A DNA stretch of 64,000 bases, taken from an uncultured Clostridia bacterium (GTDB lineage Bacteria > Bacillota > Clostridia > Oscillospirales > Acutalibacteraceae). Under the pieces are notes generated by a model, which was not told where the DNA came from, ran no database searches, and was given only the letters and a program-made list of their open reading frames with translations. Location of the stretch: the NCBI GenBank assembly GCA_944380845.1, contig CALWIU010000067.1:20328-84327 (forward strand), read 5' to 3'. Of this stretch, positions 1-9,892 are shown piece after piece. The first letter of the stretch is position 1, and each line of letters starts with the position of its first letter. The translations under genes were made by a program, and so were the position numbers.

Positions 1-2
1 CG

Positions 3-3000
3 ACTGCTGAAATTCTCGACTGTATCTTGTCCCCGATTCTTGAGCTGGTCAATCGTATGACCAACGCACCGCTGGATACGGTCATGAAGATGCTGCCGAA
101 TCTGATGTATGGTTTGATTACCGATCAGATTACGGCGTTGATCGGTGCGATCAATCTGAACATCCATGCTGAACTGGAACTGGATGTCGATGGCGGCTCG
201 CTGGGTGAAGCGATTACGCAGTTGATCGTTAATGCGGTTGAAGGAAATCTGAAATTTGATGTTCCGCTGAATGTCGGTGAGCTGCTGGGCGGTTCTCTTT
301 CCGATATGCTGCCCTTCGATCTGACCGATATCAATGCGATGATCGATTATATTGTAAGTGAAGTTGCGGGCATTTCTCTTGATGTTCCCACGCTGAACTC
401 CGGTGCTATTGTTGGCGCAGCGGATTTGCAGCGCAATGTCTTCAGTTACCGCCCGAGCGGTACGCGCAACAACTTTGTTGTTGACCGTGCTGATTTGCTG
501 TGGGTCCTTTGGGATTACATTGCCACAGCTGTGGGCAACAGAGATTTCCTGAACCAGATTTTGACTTTGGCTTCTCCGGATGAACCGATTGAGCTGCCTG
601 AAATGGTCTATGATATTCTGGATAACCTTTCCATGCAGCCCGATCAGGCGCTTGCAGCCGTTACAGAGCTTCTGGTGCCCAATGTGGATGAAAACGGCAA
701 CGGCGCTTATGCGATGACTCCCTATGAGTGGTATACGACTGATATGGGCGTCAACGACGCGGTATCCGCTGAAGATTTCGCGTACGCTTATTTGAATTAT
801 ACCAATGACTGGACCGAAGCTGCCGCTCTCGGCGTGGTCAGCAATCTGGATGCGGTTCTTAACGATGTCCTTGCTGGTTCCGCAGATGGGCAGACAGCGG
901 GCGATCTTGTTAACAGCTTGCTGAATTCTCTGTTTACCAATGCGAACCTGACGGCTCTGATCAAGGTTATGGCTGAGAATCTCGGAGCGCTGGGAACCGG
1001 CGCCATTGGAAACCTGATCCGCGATAAGTTTGATGTGGATATGGGGATCTGGACTGCGCAGTACGCTGATCTCTTCGCTCTGGAAGAGGTGCCGGTATTC
1101 GATCAGGCAACCATCGACCGCGCGCAGGCGCAGCTTGGCGCGTTGACCGGTGAAGCCGATGCCGACGGCAATATTCAGTGGTCTCTGAACGGTGCGCCTC
1201 TGGTAGATGGCGACCGTGAGCAGTTTAAGTCTGCTATCATCCTTGTTATGAGCGAGTTCGCTCCGTTGTTCAACAAAATTTTGCTGGGCGAAGATATCGA
1301 GCTGTTTGACGGCGCGATTCAGGTGATCGGCTATGATACCTATGACGCAGCCATCATCCCGCTGGTGGAAGCGCTTGGTGTAGACGATGCTTTAACGCAG
1401 ACAGAATTTGCTGCCAATTATTCCAACGATGCCGACGCTGGTCTGGAATACATCATTGATACGCTTTTCGCAAAATTAGATGAATTTACTGCCGGCGACA
1501 TGGTCGGCGAGATTCTGGATGTCCTTCCCGGTCTGCTGTACTTCCTGCAAAGCGGCGGCCTTTCGGACTTTGTTCTGAATCTGGCACATCCGCTGCTTGT
1601 TATCCTTGATGCGGTTCGTCCGATCTTTGATCTGGATGTAAACAGCTTGCTTCAGGGCGTTATCGATGAGGCTGCTGCCGGCACAAATGAGAATTATGAT
1701 CCTGAGGATGAAGATCGCTACATGATCGACATCACCAATCTTGATTTGAATGCTGTTTATGCTCTGGTTGAAGCGTTCACCGGCATTGAGGTTTCCGAAC
1801 CTCTGTCCTACGCCATTGAAGGTCTTGTGAAATACAGCGGTGTTGAGGATGTCGCGTCGAAGAGCGTCTTCCTTGGCAATACCAGAAAGACCATTACCTT
1901 CTCCGGCGACAGACATGACGGGCTTACGGCTGAAGAGCAGAAGCTCTATACCAGAGCGGACACTTTGACTGTTCTGATCAGTCTGGTTCTGGATCTGGCA
2001 AAATATCCCGGCAATGCGGAAAAGATTGACGCGCTGATCGGCGACGATTCCAATATCATGCAAACGATCGTTGCGTTGCTTGACTATGATGCTTCTGCGC
2101 TGGTTCCGTCCGAGCCTGACTGGTTCTATATGGTGGAAGCTGCGCCCGATGCTGACAGTCTTGCGGACTTCATCGCTACCAGCGAGGATCGTTCCGCTGA
2201 AAACATCTCTTATGTGTATTACACGCAGCAAGATAAGAATAAAGAAAATCTCTGGTCGCAGGCAACTGCGGAAGCGCTCAGCGCCAACCTTGCCAAACTG
2301 GTTGACACCATTCTGGTCGAAACCAGCGGCGCTGATCTGAATACAACGCTGGCGAATCTGTTCGCCGAGGCCAATATTTACAGCGATTACACCATTGCGC
2401 AGATCGGTCATCTGCTTGCCGGTCTTCTGACAGAAGTTCCCGAAGCGTATCTTGATCTGATTGGTGTTGTTGTTGATGCGGATCTGAGCTACTATGATCA
2501 GTTTACCGCTGAACCCGATGAATCGCTGAAAGCAAACACCCTGACGAAGGATGAATTTGCTGAAAAACTTGCCGAACTGGTTAAACCCGCCAGCAAGCTG
2601 CTTGACTGGTTGCTCTTCGGCAAAGACATGAAGTTCTTCTATGGCATGGATGGCACCGACGCTCTTGTCGTTCCCGGCAACAACGGATATCAGACCGGTC
2701 TTGCCCCGATCCTTGAGGCGTTGCAGATTGCTGCTCCTGCTGCTGAAGAAGGCGCGACGACTGAAACCATGATCGTTCCCGTGATCAACGCGGTTTTGAA
2801 CAAGATTGATGAGATCGTCAACGCCGGTGAAGAGCAGAATGCCCTTCAGGTAATTCTGAACCACCTGCCCAATATTCTGTACTTCCTGAATGCGGGCGGT
2901 TTGACAACCTCTGTTGACAATCTGCTTTTGAGTGTCAACGGTTTGTTGGCTGCTGCGGCTCCGCTGACCGGCATGGAAGGCAATCTGAATGATCTGATCA

Positions 3001-6000
3001 ATCAGTTGCTTGCCGATGAAGGCATTGCGGTTGATTTGAACGATCTGAGCTTCGGCGCCGTGGCAAATATCGTCACTGAGCTGACCGGCATTGAGATTCA
3101 GGATGCCGTGGCTCTGACGGTTACCGACAACGAAGGCAACGAAGTCAACTGGAATTATCTGGATGATATCTTCCTTGGCAAACTGGAAGAAAATACAGAA
3201 ACCGTTACCGGCATGACTTCTTACCGTGCCGTTATGACTGAAAAGGCGCAGGCTGATTTGATTACGATTCTGCTGTGCTCGGCACTGGATATCGTGAAAT
3301 ACGACGCCAACAAAGAGCCCTTAACCGAACTGCTCGGCGCCGATGTATACGACACGATCATGACACTTCTGACGGTCGATACTTCCAAGTATGAGCCGAA
3401 TGATCCGAACTGGTTCTATATGGTTGATCCCGCTCCCGAAACCGACGAGGAAAAGAGTGCGGTAATCGCTGACAGCGCGAATCTTTCCGGCGCTACCATC
3501 TCTTACATCAGAGATGCGTATAAGCAGGACGGCAACCTCTGGACAACTGCTTCTGCTGATTTCCTGAGCAAAAACCTTGTCGTGATCATTGATATGATTG
3601 TTGAAGCGAAGAAGGGCGCCGATTTGAATACGGTGCTGGCAACCGAGTTTGCGAACGGCAAACTGTACAGCCAGTATAACCTGGATCAGCTTCGCAACCT
3701 GATCGGTGGTTTGCTTGCCGAAGTTCCCGACCTTTACCTTGATTTGATTGGCGTTGTCCTTGACGCAGACCTGAGCTATTATACTGACTTTGCCGCAGCG
3801 GGCGAAGTTGACGAGTCCCTGAAGGATGTTATCCTGACGAAGGAAGAGTTTGCACAGGGTCTTGCTGAACTGATTGCTCCTGCCGCACCCGTTCTTGACT
3901 GGGTACTCTTTGGCAAAGACATCACTGCTTTCTATACCAAGGAAGGCGACGATGCTCTGGTTATCCCCGGCAACGACGGTTACAAGACCGGCCTTGTTCC
4001 GATCCTTGAGGCTTTGCAGATCGAAGCGCCCGATCCCGCTGATTATGAGAATCCCGGCGTCGAATCGATGGCATCTGATGTGCTGCTTGCGATCATGAAC
4101 AAAATTGACACCATTGTCAATGCCGGCGACGGCGAGGCTGCACTCCAGACGATGCTGGATATGCTGCCCAATATCGTTTACTTCATCAATGCCGGCGGTT
4201 TGACTGCTTCTGTCAACAATCTGCTGCTGGGCGTCAATGTCCTCTTTGAAGCGGCAGCTCCGCTGACCGGTCTTGACGGAAATGTCACCGATTTGATCAA
4301 CGGCCTGCTTGCCGATGAAGGCATTACCCTGGATCTGAATAATATCAACTTCTCAACGATTTCTGATGTCTTGGCTGCTAAGCTGGGTCTGTACATTGAA
4401 GACGCAGTCTCTGTTACGACAGAAGACGGCGAATGGAACTATCTGAAAGACCTGTATGTCGGTCAATTGGTTGACAACACCGCGAACAGCGTATCCGGTA
4501 TGGATTCCTACATGGCGGTTCCCACCGAAGACGGCACCACGCAGAGAGATGTTCTTACGGTTCTGCTGTGCGGCGCACTTGACATCATCAAGTATCCGGC
4601 TAATGAGCAGGTTCTTGTCGGCTGGTTCGGACAGAATGTCTATGATGGCATCATGAATGTTTTCGCCCTGAAGGGTGACGGCGCTTATCAGGATGTCAGC
4701 TGGATGTATACGGATGGCGAAGGCAATATTCTTGACGAGTACAAGGATAAGATCTTCTCCCCCTTGAAAGACCTGAACGGCACTTTCGATTATGGTTACG
4801 ACGAGTACTGGACGAGAGAAAAAGCAACTTATGTTGCTGAGAACCTGAACGACTTTATCAATGGCTTGATTAAGTTGCTGGGCGTCGAGATCGATGGCAT
4901 CAACCTTGAAAATCTTGGCGACATCATCAACCAGCTGATTGGCGATAACCTTTACACCAATGAAAATGCGGCTGCTCTTGCAAAGGCGGTTGCCGACCTT
5001 GTAGCGCAGTTTGCAGATTACGGCGATGGTTTGATCACCGAAGCGTTGAAGGAAGTCCTCGGCGTTGATTTGACCGTTTATGAGAAATACGCGAGCGGTA
5101 ACTATGACTTCGGCATTGAATCCGGCAACAGAGATCAGTTCGCTGATGCAATTGTTGAACTGCTGATGCCGCTTGAGCCGATTCTCAAGGTCATTTTGAC
5201 CGGTGAAGACCTCAAACTTCTGGTTGACAAAGATGGCAACACCGCAGTTACGATTTACGGCGGCGAGGGTTATAAATATGCGATCATTCCGCTGCTTGAA
5301 GCATTTGATCGTGATAACCCGAATATTAAGACGCCGGAAGAGTATATCGCTGATGTCAATGCTGATCCGGAAGCTCTGGTTCGTGACATTCTGACGCCTG
5401 TCTTCGATGTTCTGGACTATGTGCTTGCTGATCCGATGAACCATCTGCTTGAAGTTATGCCGTCTCTGGTGTACTTCATCAACTCCAACGGTGTGGATAC
5501 GGTATTCAAGAATGCCATCCACCCGGTCACTGAAATTCTGACGGCGATCGAGCCGATCACCGGTCCGGTGAACCTGTATGATGTGATCGGTATCGACTTG
5601 TCCACCATCGACTTCAATTATCTGGCGCAAATGCTGCTGGATATGCTCGGTGAAGGCATTGGCGCGGAGATCGCTCCTGCCGCCATCAACGCCATCGCTG
5701 ACATGACCATGGGCAAACTGGTCACTTACACATCAAAGAACGGCAATCCTGCCGTCACGATGGAATATGTCGAGGGCGACGCCAGCCTGGCAGGTTCGGC
5801 AGATATGCTGACTGTCCTGCTTCGCTTCGCACTGAAGTGGATCACCCTGCCTGAGAATCAGGAGACGGTAAAGGCTCTGATTTCCGAGAACATTCCGAAT
5901 GCCGAGACGGCTGAGTATGTCCTTGGCACTTACGAGACCCTTTGCACCTATCTTGATAAACCGCACGGCATTAACATGATGCTTGGCGTTGTGTACTATA

Positions 6001-6281
6001 TCTTCTACGGTTTGGATATCGCAGTCGGTGAAACCAATGAGTGGTTCGATGATGTCAACGGGAAGTGGCAGTTTATCATCAAGCTGTTCGATGGCGCGGA
6101 TTCTGACTATCTGTCCAACTTCGGCGATGCGCTGCATAAGCTCTTCGGATTTACTGAAGATGTAATCGACGAAGAAGGCATTGCTTCCAACGGTTTGATT
6201 GCTTTCTTCCAGAAGATCATCAACTGGTTCAAGGCGATTATCGAATGGATCAAGGATCTGTTTGCCGGTATCGGTGGCTAA
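3..6281 (+). CDS. giant repetitive protein, 5' end outside window
   Basis: The reading frame is open from the left edge, so the start lies upstream; at least 2,092 residues are visible. I do not recognise a named family. The protein is acidic, rich in Leu, Asp, Asn and Ala, and built from divergent repeats. A core of the form hydrophobic-LPxLxYF-(I/L)-N-x-G-G recurs with its proline codon at 1527, 2868, 4167 and 5460, with a weaker copy at 96, giving units of roughly 430-480 codons. Other shared blocks are DLIGVV-DADLSYY, WFYMV and the run around YAxxxPLLEAL. Cys is very rare. The C-terminus is a short amphipathic tail (FKAIIEWIKDLFAGIGG) with no LPXTG motif, no clear membrane anchor and no S-layer-homology domain in the visible part. 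The gene ends before a strong terminator. A surface or secreted role is inferred only from size and repetitiveness. Confidence 0.85.
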   Translation, partial: TAEILDCILSPILELVNRMTNAPLDTVMKMLPNLMYGLITDQITALIGAINLNIHAELELDVDGGSLGEAITQLIVNAVEGNLKFDVPLNVGELLGGSLSDMLPFDLTDINAMIDYIVSEVAGISLDVPTLNSGAIVGAADLQRNVFSYRPSGTRNNFVVDRADLLWVLWDYIATAVGNRDFLNQILTLASPDEPIELPEMVYDILDNLSMQPDQALAAVTELLVPNVDENGNGAYAMTPYEWYTTDMGVNDAVSAEDFAYAYLNYTNDWTEAAALGVVSNLDAVLNDVLAGSADGQTAGDLVNSLLNSLFTNANLTALIKVMAENLGALGTGAIGNLIRDKFDVDMGIWTAQYADLFALEEVPVFDQATIDRAQAQLGALTGEADADGNIQWSLNGAPLVDGDREQFKSAIILVMSEFAPLFNKILLGEDIELFDGAIQVIGYDTYDAAIIPLVEALGVDDALTQTEFAANYSNDADAGLEYIIDTLFAKLDEFTAGDMVGEILDVLPGLLYFLQSGGLSDFVLNLAHPLLVILDAVRPIFDLDVNSLLQGVIDEAAAGTNENYDPEDEDRYMIDITNLDLNAVYALVEAFTGIEVSEPLSYAIEGLVKYSGVEDVASKSVFLGNTRKTITFSGDRHDGLTAEEQKLYTRADTLTVLISLVLDLAKYPGNAEKIDALIGDDSNIMQTIVALLDYDASALVPSEPDWFYMVEAAPDADSLADFIATSEDRSAENISYVYYTQQDKNKENLWSQATAEALSANLAKLVDTILVETSGADLNTTLANLFAEANIYSDYTIAQIGHLLAGLLTEVPEAYLDLIGVVVDADLSYYDQFTAEPDESLKANTLTKDEFAEKLAELVKPASKLLDWLLFGKDMKFFYGMDGTDALVVPGNNGYQTGLAPILEALQIAAPAAEEGATTETMIVPVINAVLNKIDEIVNAGEEQNALQVILNHLPNILYFLNAGGLTTSVDNLLLSVNGLLAAAAPLTGMEGNLNDLINQLLADEGIAVDLNDLSFGAVANIVTELTGIEIQDAVALTVTDNEGNEVNWNYLDDIFLGKLEENTETVTGMTSYRAVMTEKAQADLITILLCSALDIVKYDANKEPLTELLGADVYDTIMTLLTVDTSKYEPNDPNWFYMVDPAPETDEEKSAVIADSANLSGATISYIRDAYKQDGNLWTTASADFLSKNLVVIIDMIVEAKKGADLNTVLATEFANGKLYSQYNLDQLRNLIGGLLAEVPDLYLDLIGVVLDADLSYYTDFAAAGEVDESLKDVILTKEEFAQGLAELIAPAAPVLDWVLFGKDITAFYTKEGDDALVIPGNDGYKTGLVPILEALQIEAPDPADYENPGVESMASDVLLAIMNKIDTIVNAGDGEAALQTMLDMLPNIVYFINAGGLTASVNNLLLGVNVLFEAAAPLTGLDGNVTDLINGLLADEGITLDLNNINFSTISDVLAAKLGLYIEDAVSVTTEDGEWNYLKDLYVGQLVDNTANSVSGMDSYMAVPTEDGTTQRDVLTVLLCGALDIIKYPANEQVLVGWFGQNVYDGIMNVFALKGDGAYQDVSWMYTDGEGNILDEYKDKIFSPLKDLNGTFDYGYDEYWTREKATYVAENLNDFINGLIKLLGVEIDGINLENLGDIINQLIGDNLYTNENAAALAKAVADLVAQFADYGDGLITEALKEVLGVDLTVYEKYASGNYDFGIESGNRDQFADAIVELLMPLEPILKVILTGEDLKLLVDKDGNTAVTIYGGEGYKYAIIPLLEAFDRDNPNIKTPEEYIADVNADPEALVRDILTPVFDVLDYVLADPMNHLLEVMPSLVYFINSNGVDTVFKNAIHPVTEILTAIEPITGPVNLYDVIGIDLSTIDFNYLAQMLLDMLGEGIGAEIAPAAINAIADMTMGKLVTYTSKNGNPAVTMEYVEGDASLAGSADMLTVLLRFALKWITLPENQETVKALISENIPNAETAEYVLGTYETLCTYLDKPHGINMMLGVVYYIFYGLDIAVGETNEWFDDVNGKWQFIIKLFDGADSDYLSNFGDALHKLFGFTEDVIDEEGIASNGLIAFFQKIINWFKAIIEWIKDLFAGIGG
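90..5600 (+). repeat. divergent ~1.3-1.4 kb intragenic repeats
   Basis: Homologous blocks recur in frame inside the giant gene. Anchor prolines of the LPxLxYF core lie at 96, 1527, 2868, 4167 and 5460, so the units are about 1431, 1341, 1299 and 1293 bases. The units starting near 2868 and 4167 are the most alike: both contain NAGGLT-SV, AAPLTG, D-N-DLIN-LLADEGI and DLIGVV-DADLSYY. The outer copies are more diverged. This pattern suggests old tandem duplication with later drift, not recent expansion. Confidence 0.75.
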
Positions 6282-6323
6282 TCCTGTTGCGCAATGAGGG
6301 AAACTTCCTTACGGTTTCCCTCT

Positions 6324-6356
6324 CTGCCGCCCGGTCTATGCCGGGCGGCAATTTTT
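6324..6356 (+). terminator. rho-independent terminator after giant gene
   Basis: A perfect 10-bp GC-rich stem (6324-6333 with 6340-6349) and a 6-nt loop are followed by a T-run, 43 bases after the stop codon. Confidence 0.85.
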
Positions 6357-6360
6357 CTGC

Positions 6361-6393
6361 AAAAAAAACAGCCACGCTTTTGCGTGGCTGTTT
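6361..6393 (-). terminator. second hairpin, mainly minus-strand terminator
   Basis: A 12-bp stem (6366-6377 with 6382-6393) has a TTTT loop. The eight As at 6361-6368 form a T-run for transcripts arriving on the minus strand, so it probably stops minus-strand readthrough from the tRNA gene and could act in both directions. Confidence 0.65.
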
Positions 6394-6414
6394 CTGTTCT
6401 TTCAGGGACTGGGC

Positions 6415-6459
6415 ATAAAAAAATAACCACCGAAGTTGGTAAACCAAAGCTTCGGCGGT
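6415..6459 (-). terminator. terminator of tRNA-Thr
   Basis: Read on the minus strand, an imperfect 10-bp stem (6450-6459 with 6426-6435) directly after the tRNA 3' end is followed by a T-rich run at 6425-6415. Confidence 0.75.
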
Positions 6460-6464
6460 CATCT

Positions 6465-6540
6465 TGGAGCTACTGATCCGATTCGAACGGACGACCTGCT
6501 CATTACGAGTGAGCTGCTCTACCTGCTGAGCCACAGTAGC
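6465..6540 (-). tRNA. tRNA-Thr (anticodon CGT)
   Basis: The minus strand folds into a full cloverleaf: a perfect 7-bp acceptor stem (GCTACTG/CAGTAGC), a D-stem GCTC/GAGC, an anticodon stem GCTCA/TGAGC closing the loop CTCGTAA, and a T-arm with TTCGAAT. The loop gives anticodon CGT, which reads the threonine codon ACG. Discriminator T is followed by an encoded CCA. The gene sits downstream of comM and has its own promoter and terminator. Confidence 0.95.
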
Positions 6541-6569
6541 ATCATGTGCACCATTCAAAGGTGCTTTTT

Positions 6570-6598
6570 ATTTTATCATATCCCGTATGAATTTGCAA
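6570..6598 (-). promoter_or_regulatory. promoter of tRNA-Thr
   Basis: On the minus strand a -35 TTGCAA (6598-6593), a 17-bp spacer and a -10 TAAAAT (6575-6570) lie about 30 bases before the mature tRNA 5' end, just past the comM stop. Confidence 0.65.
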
Positions 6599-6617
6599 GG
6601 GCTTTTTTGAATTTTCT

Positions 6618-8153
6618 TCATGCCTCTGTTTGCCAGAATTTTCGGTCAAGGCTGCGGTATTGTACCGCTTCCGCAAGATGAGCGCTCTCAATAAGCGCGC
6701 TGTGATCCAGATCGGCAATGGTACGAGACAATCGCAAAATTTTGTCATATGCGCGCGCAGAGAGACCGAGCTTGTCAAAGACCTGCCGCAGCAGGATTTG
6801 TGCCTGGTCAGTCAGAATGCAGTATTGCCTTGTCATGGCAGGGGTCATTTTCGCATTACAGGTGACGCCGGTGCCTTGAAAACGCTCTTTTTGGATGTCG
6901 CGCGCAGCATTGACACGCTTTTTGATGTCAGCAGAGCTTTCAGACGGCAGCGCGGTGCTGATCTGGTCGTAATTCACGGCGCTGACCTCAATGTGAATGT
7001 CCATACGGTCCAAAAGCGGACCGGATACGCGCGCAAGGTATTTTGCCGGCATTCCTTTCGGGCAGGTACACGGCCGTGTCGGGTGCCCGAAATAACCGCA
7101 GGGACAGGGATTCATCGCGGCGACAAGCATCAGTGAGCAAGGGTACGCAACCGTTCCCGCCGCTCGCGACAGGGTGATTTTACCGTCTTCCAGTGGCTGG
7201 CGAAGGGCTTCGGTGGTGGCTCTGCCAAACTCCGGCAGCTCATCCATAAACAAAACGCCATTGTGCGCCAGTGAAATTTCCCCCGGTCTTGGCACGGCAC
7301 CGCCGCCGGATAAGCCCACAGCAGATATGGAATGATGCGGCGCACGGAAAGGACGGCGCGTAATCAGTGCAGTTCCGGCTGGTAATTTACCGGCGACAGA
7401 ATATATTTGTGTGGTTTCCAACGATTCTTCCAGCGTCATGTCCGGCAAAATAGACGGAAGCCGTTTTGCAAGCATACTTTTTCCGGAGCCAGGCGGACCG
7501 ATCATTAAACAGTTATGCCCACCGGCCGCCGCAATCTCCAGTGCGCGCTTGGCTGCACTTTGTCCCTTGACATCTGCAAAGTCAGGTGCATCTGTCAGTT
7601 CCGACCGGGTATTTTCGAGTGAAAAAAGCACCGGCTCAATGGGGGATTCTCCGGTTAAATGCGCCGCCATTTGTTTGACGGATCGAACCGGATAGACGGT
7701 GATGTCCTGTACAACGCGGGCTTCCGCCGCATTGTCCTGTGGAATAAAAACCGTATGGATCCCGGTTTTCGCTGCAGATATCAGCATCGGCAGGACGCCT
7801 CGTACCGGACGGACATCCCCGGCAAGAGACAATTCTCCGATGAAGGCGCAGCCGCTCAGATCGGCTTTCAGTTGATTCGAGGCTTTTAATATTGCCGTCA
7901 GGATCGCCAGATCATAAAGCGATCCTTCTTTCTTTTTACTTGCGGGCGCCAGATTGATTGTAATATGTTGGTAGGGAAAGGAAAAACCGCTGTTTTTGAT
8001 CGCCGCTTCCACGCGTTCGCGGGACTCGCTGACCGCAGTATCCGGCAGTCCGACCACATCAAACCGGCTTCGACCCTTGTTGATATTGGCTTCTGTTTCT
8101 ACCGGATAGGTTTCCAGTCCGAAAATCCCCAGACTGTTGACAGTTGCGAACAC
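6618..8153 (-). CDS. comM: YifB/ComM family Mg-chelatase-like AAA ATPase
   Basis: This 511-residue protein is full length for the ComM/YifB family. In Gram-negative transformation ComM is a hexameric helicase that drives branch migration during recombination; the role in Firmicutes is less clear. The N-terminal ~170 residues are the Lon-S5-like ChlI domain (VVGLPDTAVSESRERV, FIGELSLAGDVRPVRGVLP). The AAA core follows, with Walker A GPPGSGKS near residue 220, a Walker B-like LFMDELPEF, and the Cys-rich loop CPCGYFGHP...CTC. The Mg-chelatase C-terminal domain contains LGLSARAYDKILRLSRTIADL. GTG is the start, behind an AGGGGGT ribosome-binding site. The gene begins 19 bases after fumC and is probably co-transcribed with it. 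Confidence 0.93.
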   Translation of the reverse strand: MFATVNSLGIFGLETYPVETEANINKGRSRFDVVGLPDTAVSESRERVEAAIKNSGFSFPYQHITINLAPASKKKEGSLYDLAILTAILKASNQLKADLSGCAFIGELSLAGDVRPVRGVLPMLISAAKTGIHTVFIPQDNAAEARVVQDITVYPVRSVKQMAAHLTGESPIEPVLFSLENTRSELTDAPDFADVKGQSAAKRALEIAAAGGHNCLMIGPPGSGKSMLAKRLPSILPDMTLEESLETTQIYSVAGKLPAGTALITRRPFRAPHHSISAVGLSGGGAVPRPGEISLAHNGVLFMDELPEFGRATTEALRQPLEDGKITLSRAAGTVAYPCSLMLVAAMNPCPCGYFGHPTRPCTCPKGMPAKYLARVSGPLLDRMDIHIEVSAVNYDQISTALPSESSADIKKRVNAARDIQKERFQGTGVTCNAKMTPAMTRQYCILTDQAQILLRQVFDKLGLSARAYDKILRLSRTIADLDHSALIESAHLAEAVQYRSLDRKFWQTEA

Positions 8154-8172
8154 GGTGTTACCCCCTTTTTGA

Positions 8173-9537
8173 TTAAATCATTTTTTCCGGTTGAAAAACC
8201 CGGTCAAATTCTTCCGCTGATAAAAAGCCAAGCGAAACGCAGGCTTCTTTGAGAGAAATATTTTTCTCGTATGCGAGTTTTGCTGTTTTTGCCGCGTTTT
8301 CATAGCCGATATAGGGACTGATGGCAGTGACCAGCATCAGGGAATTGTGCAAATTTTCGCGCATTTTTTCGCGGTTCGCGGTAATCCCGACCGCGCAATT
8401 GCGATTGAAGGAATTCATGCCGTCGCTTAACAAGCGGACAGACTGCAAAACATTATAAATACAAACAGGCATAAAGACATTCAGTTCAAAATTTCCCTGC
8501 GACGCCGCCAAAGAAACTGCCGTATCATTTGCGATTACCTGAACCGCGATCATGGTCAGTGCCTCACATTGTGTCGGATTGACTTTACCGGGCATGATGG
8601 AAGATCCCGGCTCGTTTTCGGGAATGAAAATTTCACCTAATCCGCAGCGCGGGCCGCTGGCAAGGAAGCGGACATCGTTGGCGATTTTCCAAAGATCCGC
8701 TGCCAGTGCTTTTAATGCGCCGTGTAAAAAGACCAGTTCGCCTTTACTGGTCAGGGCGTGGAACTTGTTTTCGGCAGATCGAAACGCCAACCCGGACATT
8801 TCACTGAGCATCTGCGCTGTCATCGCTCCAAATTCTTTTGGCGCATTGAGTCCCGTGCCGACTGCTGTTCCGCCCAGTGCCAGAGAAGAAACTTCGCGCA
8901 GAGCGGCAATCAGCATTTTTTTATCTTCCTGAAGACTGGCGCGCCAGCCACTGATTTCCTGTGAAAAGGCGATTGGTGTCGCGTCCTGCAAATGGGTTCT
9001 GCCGCTTTTGACAATACCCCGGTTTTGATATTCCAGACACTGAAAAGTGTCAATCAGTGATGTGAGCGCCGGCAGCAAATTGTGGTGTACGGCCAGCCTT
9101 GCCGCAATGTGCATGGCGGTAGGGAAGGTGTCGTTGGAGCTTTGAGACATATTGACATGATCATTGGGGTGCAAAAGCGGTTCCCCTGCCAGCTCATTGC
9201 CGCGGTTGGCAATCACTTCATTGACATTCATATTGGACTGGGTGCCGCTCCCGGTTTGCCAAACAACCAATGGAAAGTGTTCTGACAGCTTTCCGGCGTA
9301 TATTTCATCTGCAACACGGCAGATCAGATCACACCTTTTTTGATCTAATTTACCAATGCGGCAATTGACCAATGCGGCTGCTTTTTTCATCAATGCAAAA
9401 GCAGAAATGATTTCAGCGGGCATTTTTTCTTCACCAATACGAAAATTCGTATAACTGCGCTGGGTCTGCGCTCCCCAGTATTTTTCCTGAGGAACGGCAA
9501 CATCACCCATGGAATCGTGTTCAATGCGAAAATCCAA
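8173..9537 (-). CDS. fumC: class II fumarate hydratase
   Basis: This 454-residue enzyme interconverts fumarate and L-malate in the cytoplasm without a metal cluster. The N-terminal block with WGAQTQRS, the GSGTQSNMNVNEV motif, the SQSSND motif and the fumarase/aspartase signature GSSIMPGKVNP near residue 320 are all present. The N-terminus fits FumC better than aspartase, and nothing is missing. The start is TTG, supported by AGGTGA 8 bases upstream and by alignment of the MDFRIEHDSMG opening with family members. Class II fumarases are oxygen-stable, which is slightly unusual for strict anaerobes that often use class I. It is first in an operon with comM. Confidence 0.92.
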   Translation of the reverse strand: MDFRIEHDSMGDVAVPQEKYWGAQTQRSYTNFRIGEEKMPAEIISAFALMKKAAALVNCRIGKLDQKRCDLICRVADEIYAGKLSEHFPLVVWQTGSGTQSNMNVNEVIANRGNELAGEPLLHPNDHVNMSQSSNDTFPTAMHIAARLAVHHNLLPALTSLIDTFQCLEYQNRGIVKSGRTHLQDATPIAFSQEISGWRASLQEDKKMLIAALREVSSLALGGTAVGTGLNAPKEFGAMTAQMLSEMSGLAFRSAENKFHALTSKGELVFLHGALKALAADLWKIANDVRFLASGPRCGLGEIFIPENEPGSSIMPGKVNPTQCEALTMIAVQVIANDTAVSLAASQGNFELNVFMPVCIYNVLQSVRLLSDGMNSFNRNCAVGITANREKMRENLHNSLMLVTAISPYIGYENAAKTAKLAYEKNISLKEACVSLGFLSAEEFDRVFQPEKMI

Positions 9538-9892
9538 ACAAGGTCACCTATCTTCTATTGACAGCATTTTTATTATATCATAATCTAATTTAGGTTCATA
9601 GTCAACGAAATCGAGAAAAAAAACCATCGTTGTTAAAAAATCTACTGTTTTTTACCATGTTTGCTTGTTTATATTTTATTTCACAAAACTTCTTTTATTG
9701 TTAACAAATTTCCGTTAAAATGAGCGTACTTCTAAAGACATGTATAAAATGAGCGCGGTTTGACTATATCTTTACAATATACACCATAAGTCTGACATAA
9801 ATTCAGAGATAATACAAATTTAGTCGGTATTTACAATATTTATTCAATGGCCTGTCGGTTGTTTATTGGGAAGCGAAATTGGAGGTAAAGAA
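9538..9892. other. AT-rich divergent intergenic region, fumC / tetR
   Basis: This 355-base stretch has no gene. It carries a minus-strand -10-like TATAAT for fumC (9577-9572) without a clean -35. On the plus strand there is a TTGACT at 9760-9765 with no good -10 at normal spacing. The 11-mer TAAAATGAGCG occurs twice in direct orientation (9716-9726 and 9745-9755), 29 bases apart, and could be an operator. The tetR ribosome-binding site GGAGGT closes the region. Confidence 0.5.

Noticed and set aside
1476-2864. 462-codon minus-strand open frame inside the giant gene (and another of 425 codons at 4353-5630)
   Set aside because: Both lie fully antisense to the repeat protein and give translations without domain logic. 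They arise from the codon pattern of the repeats.
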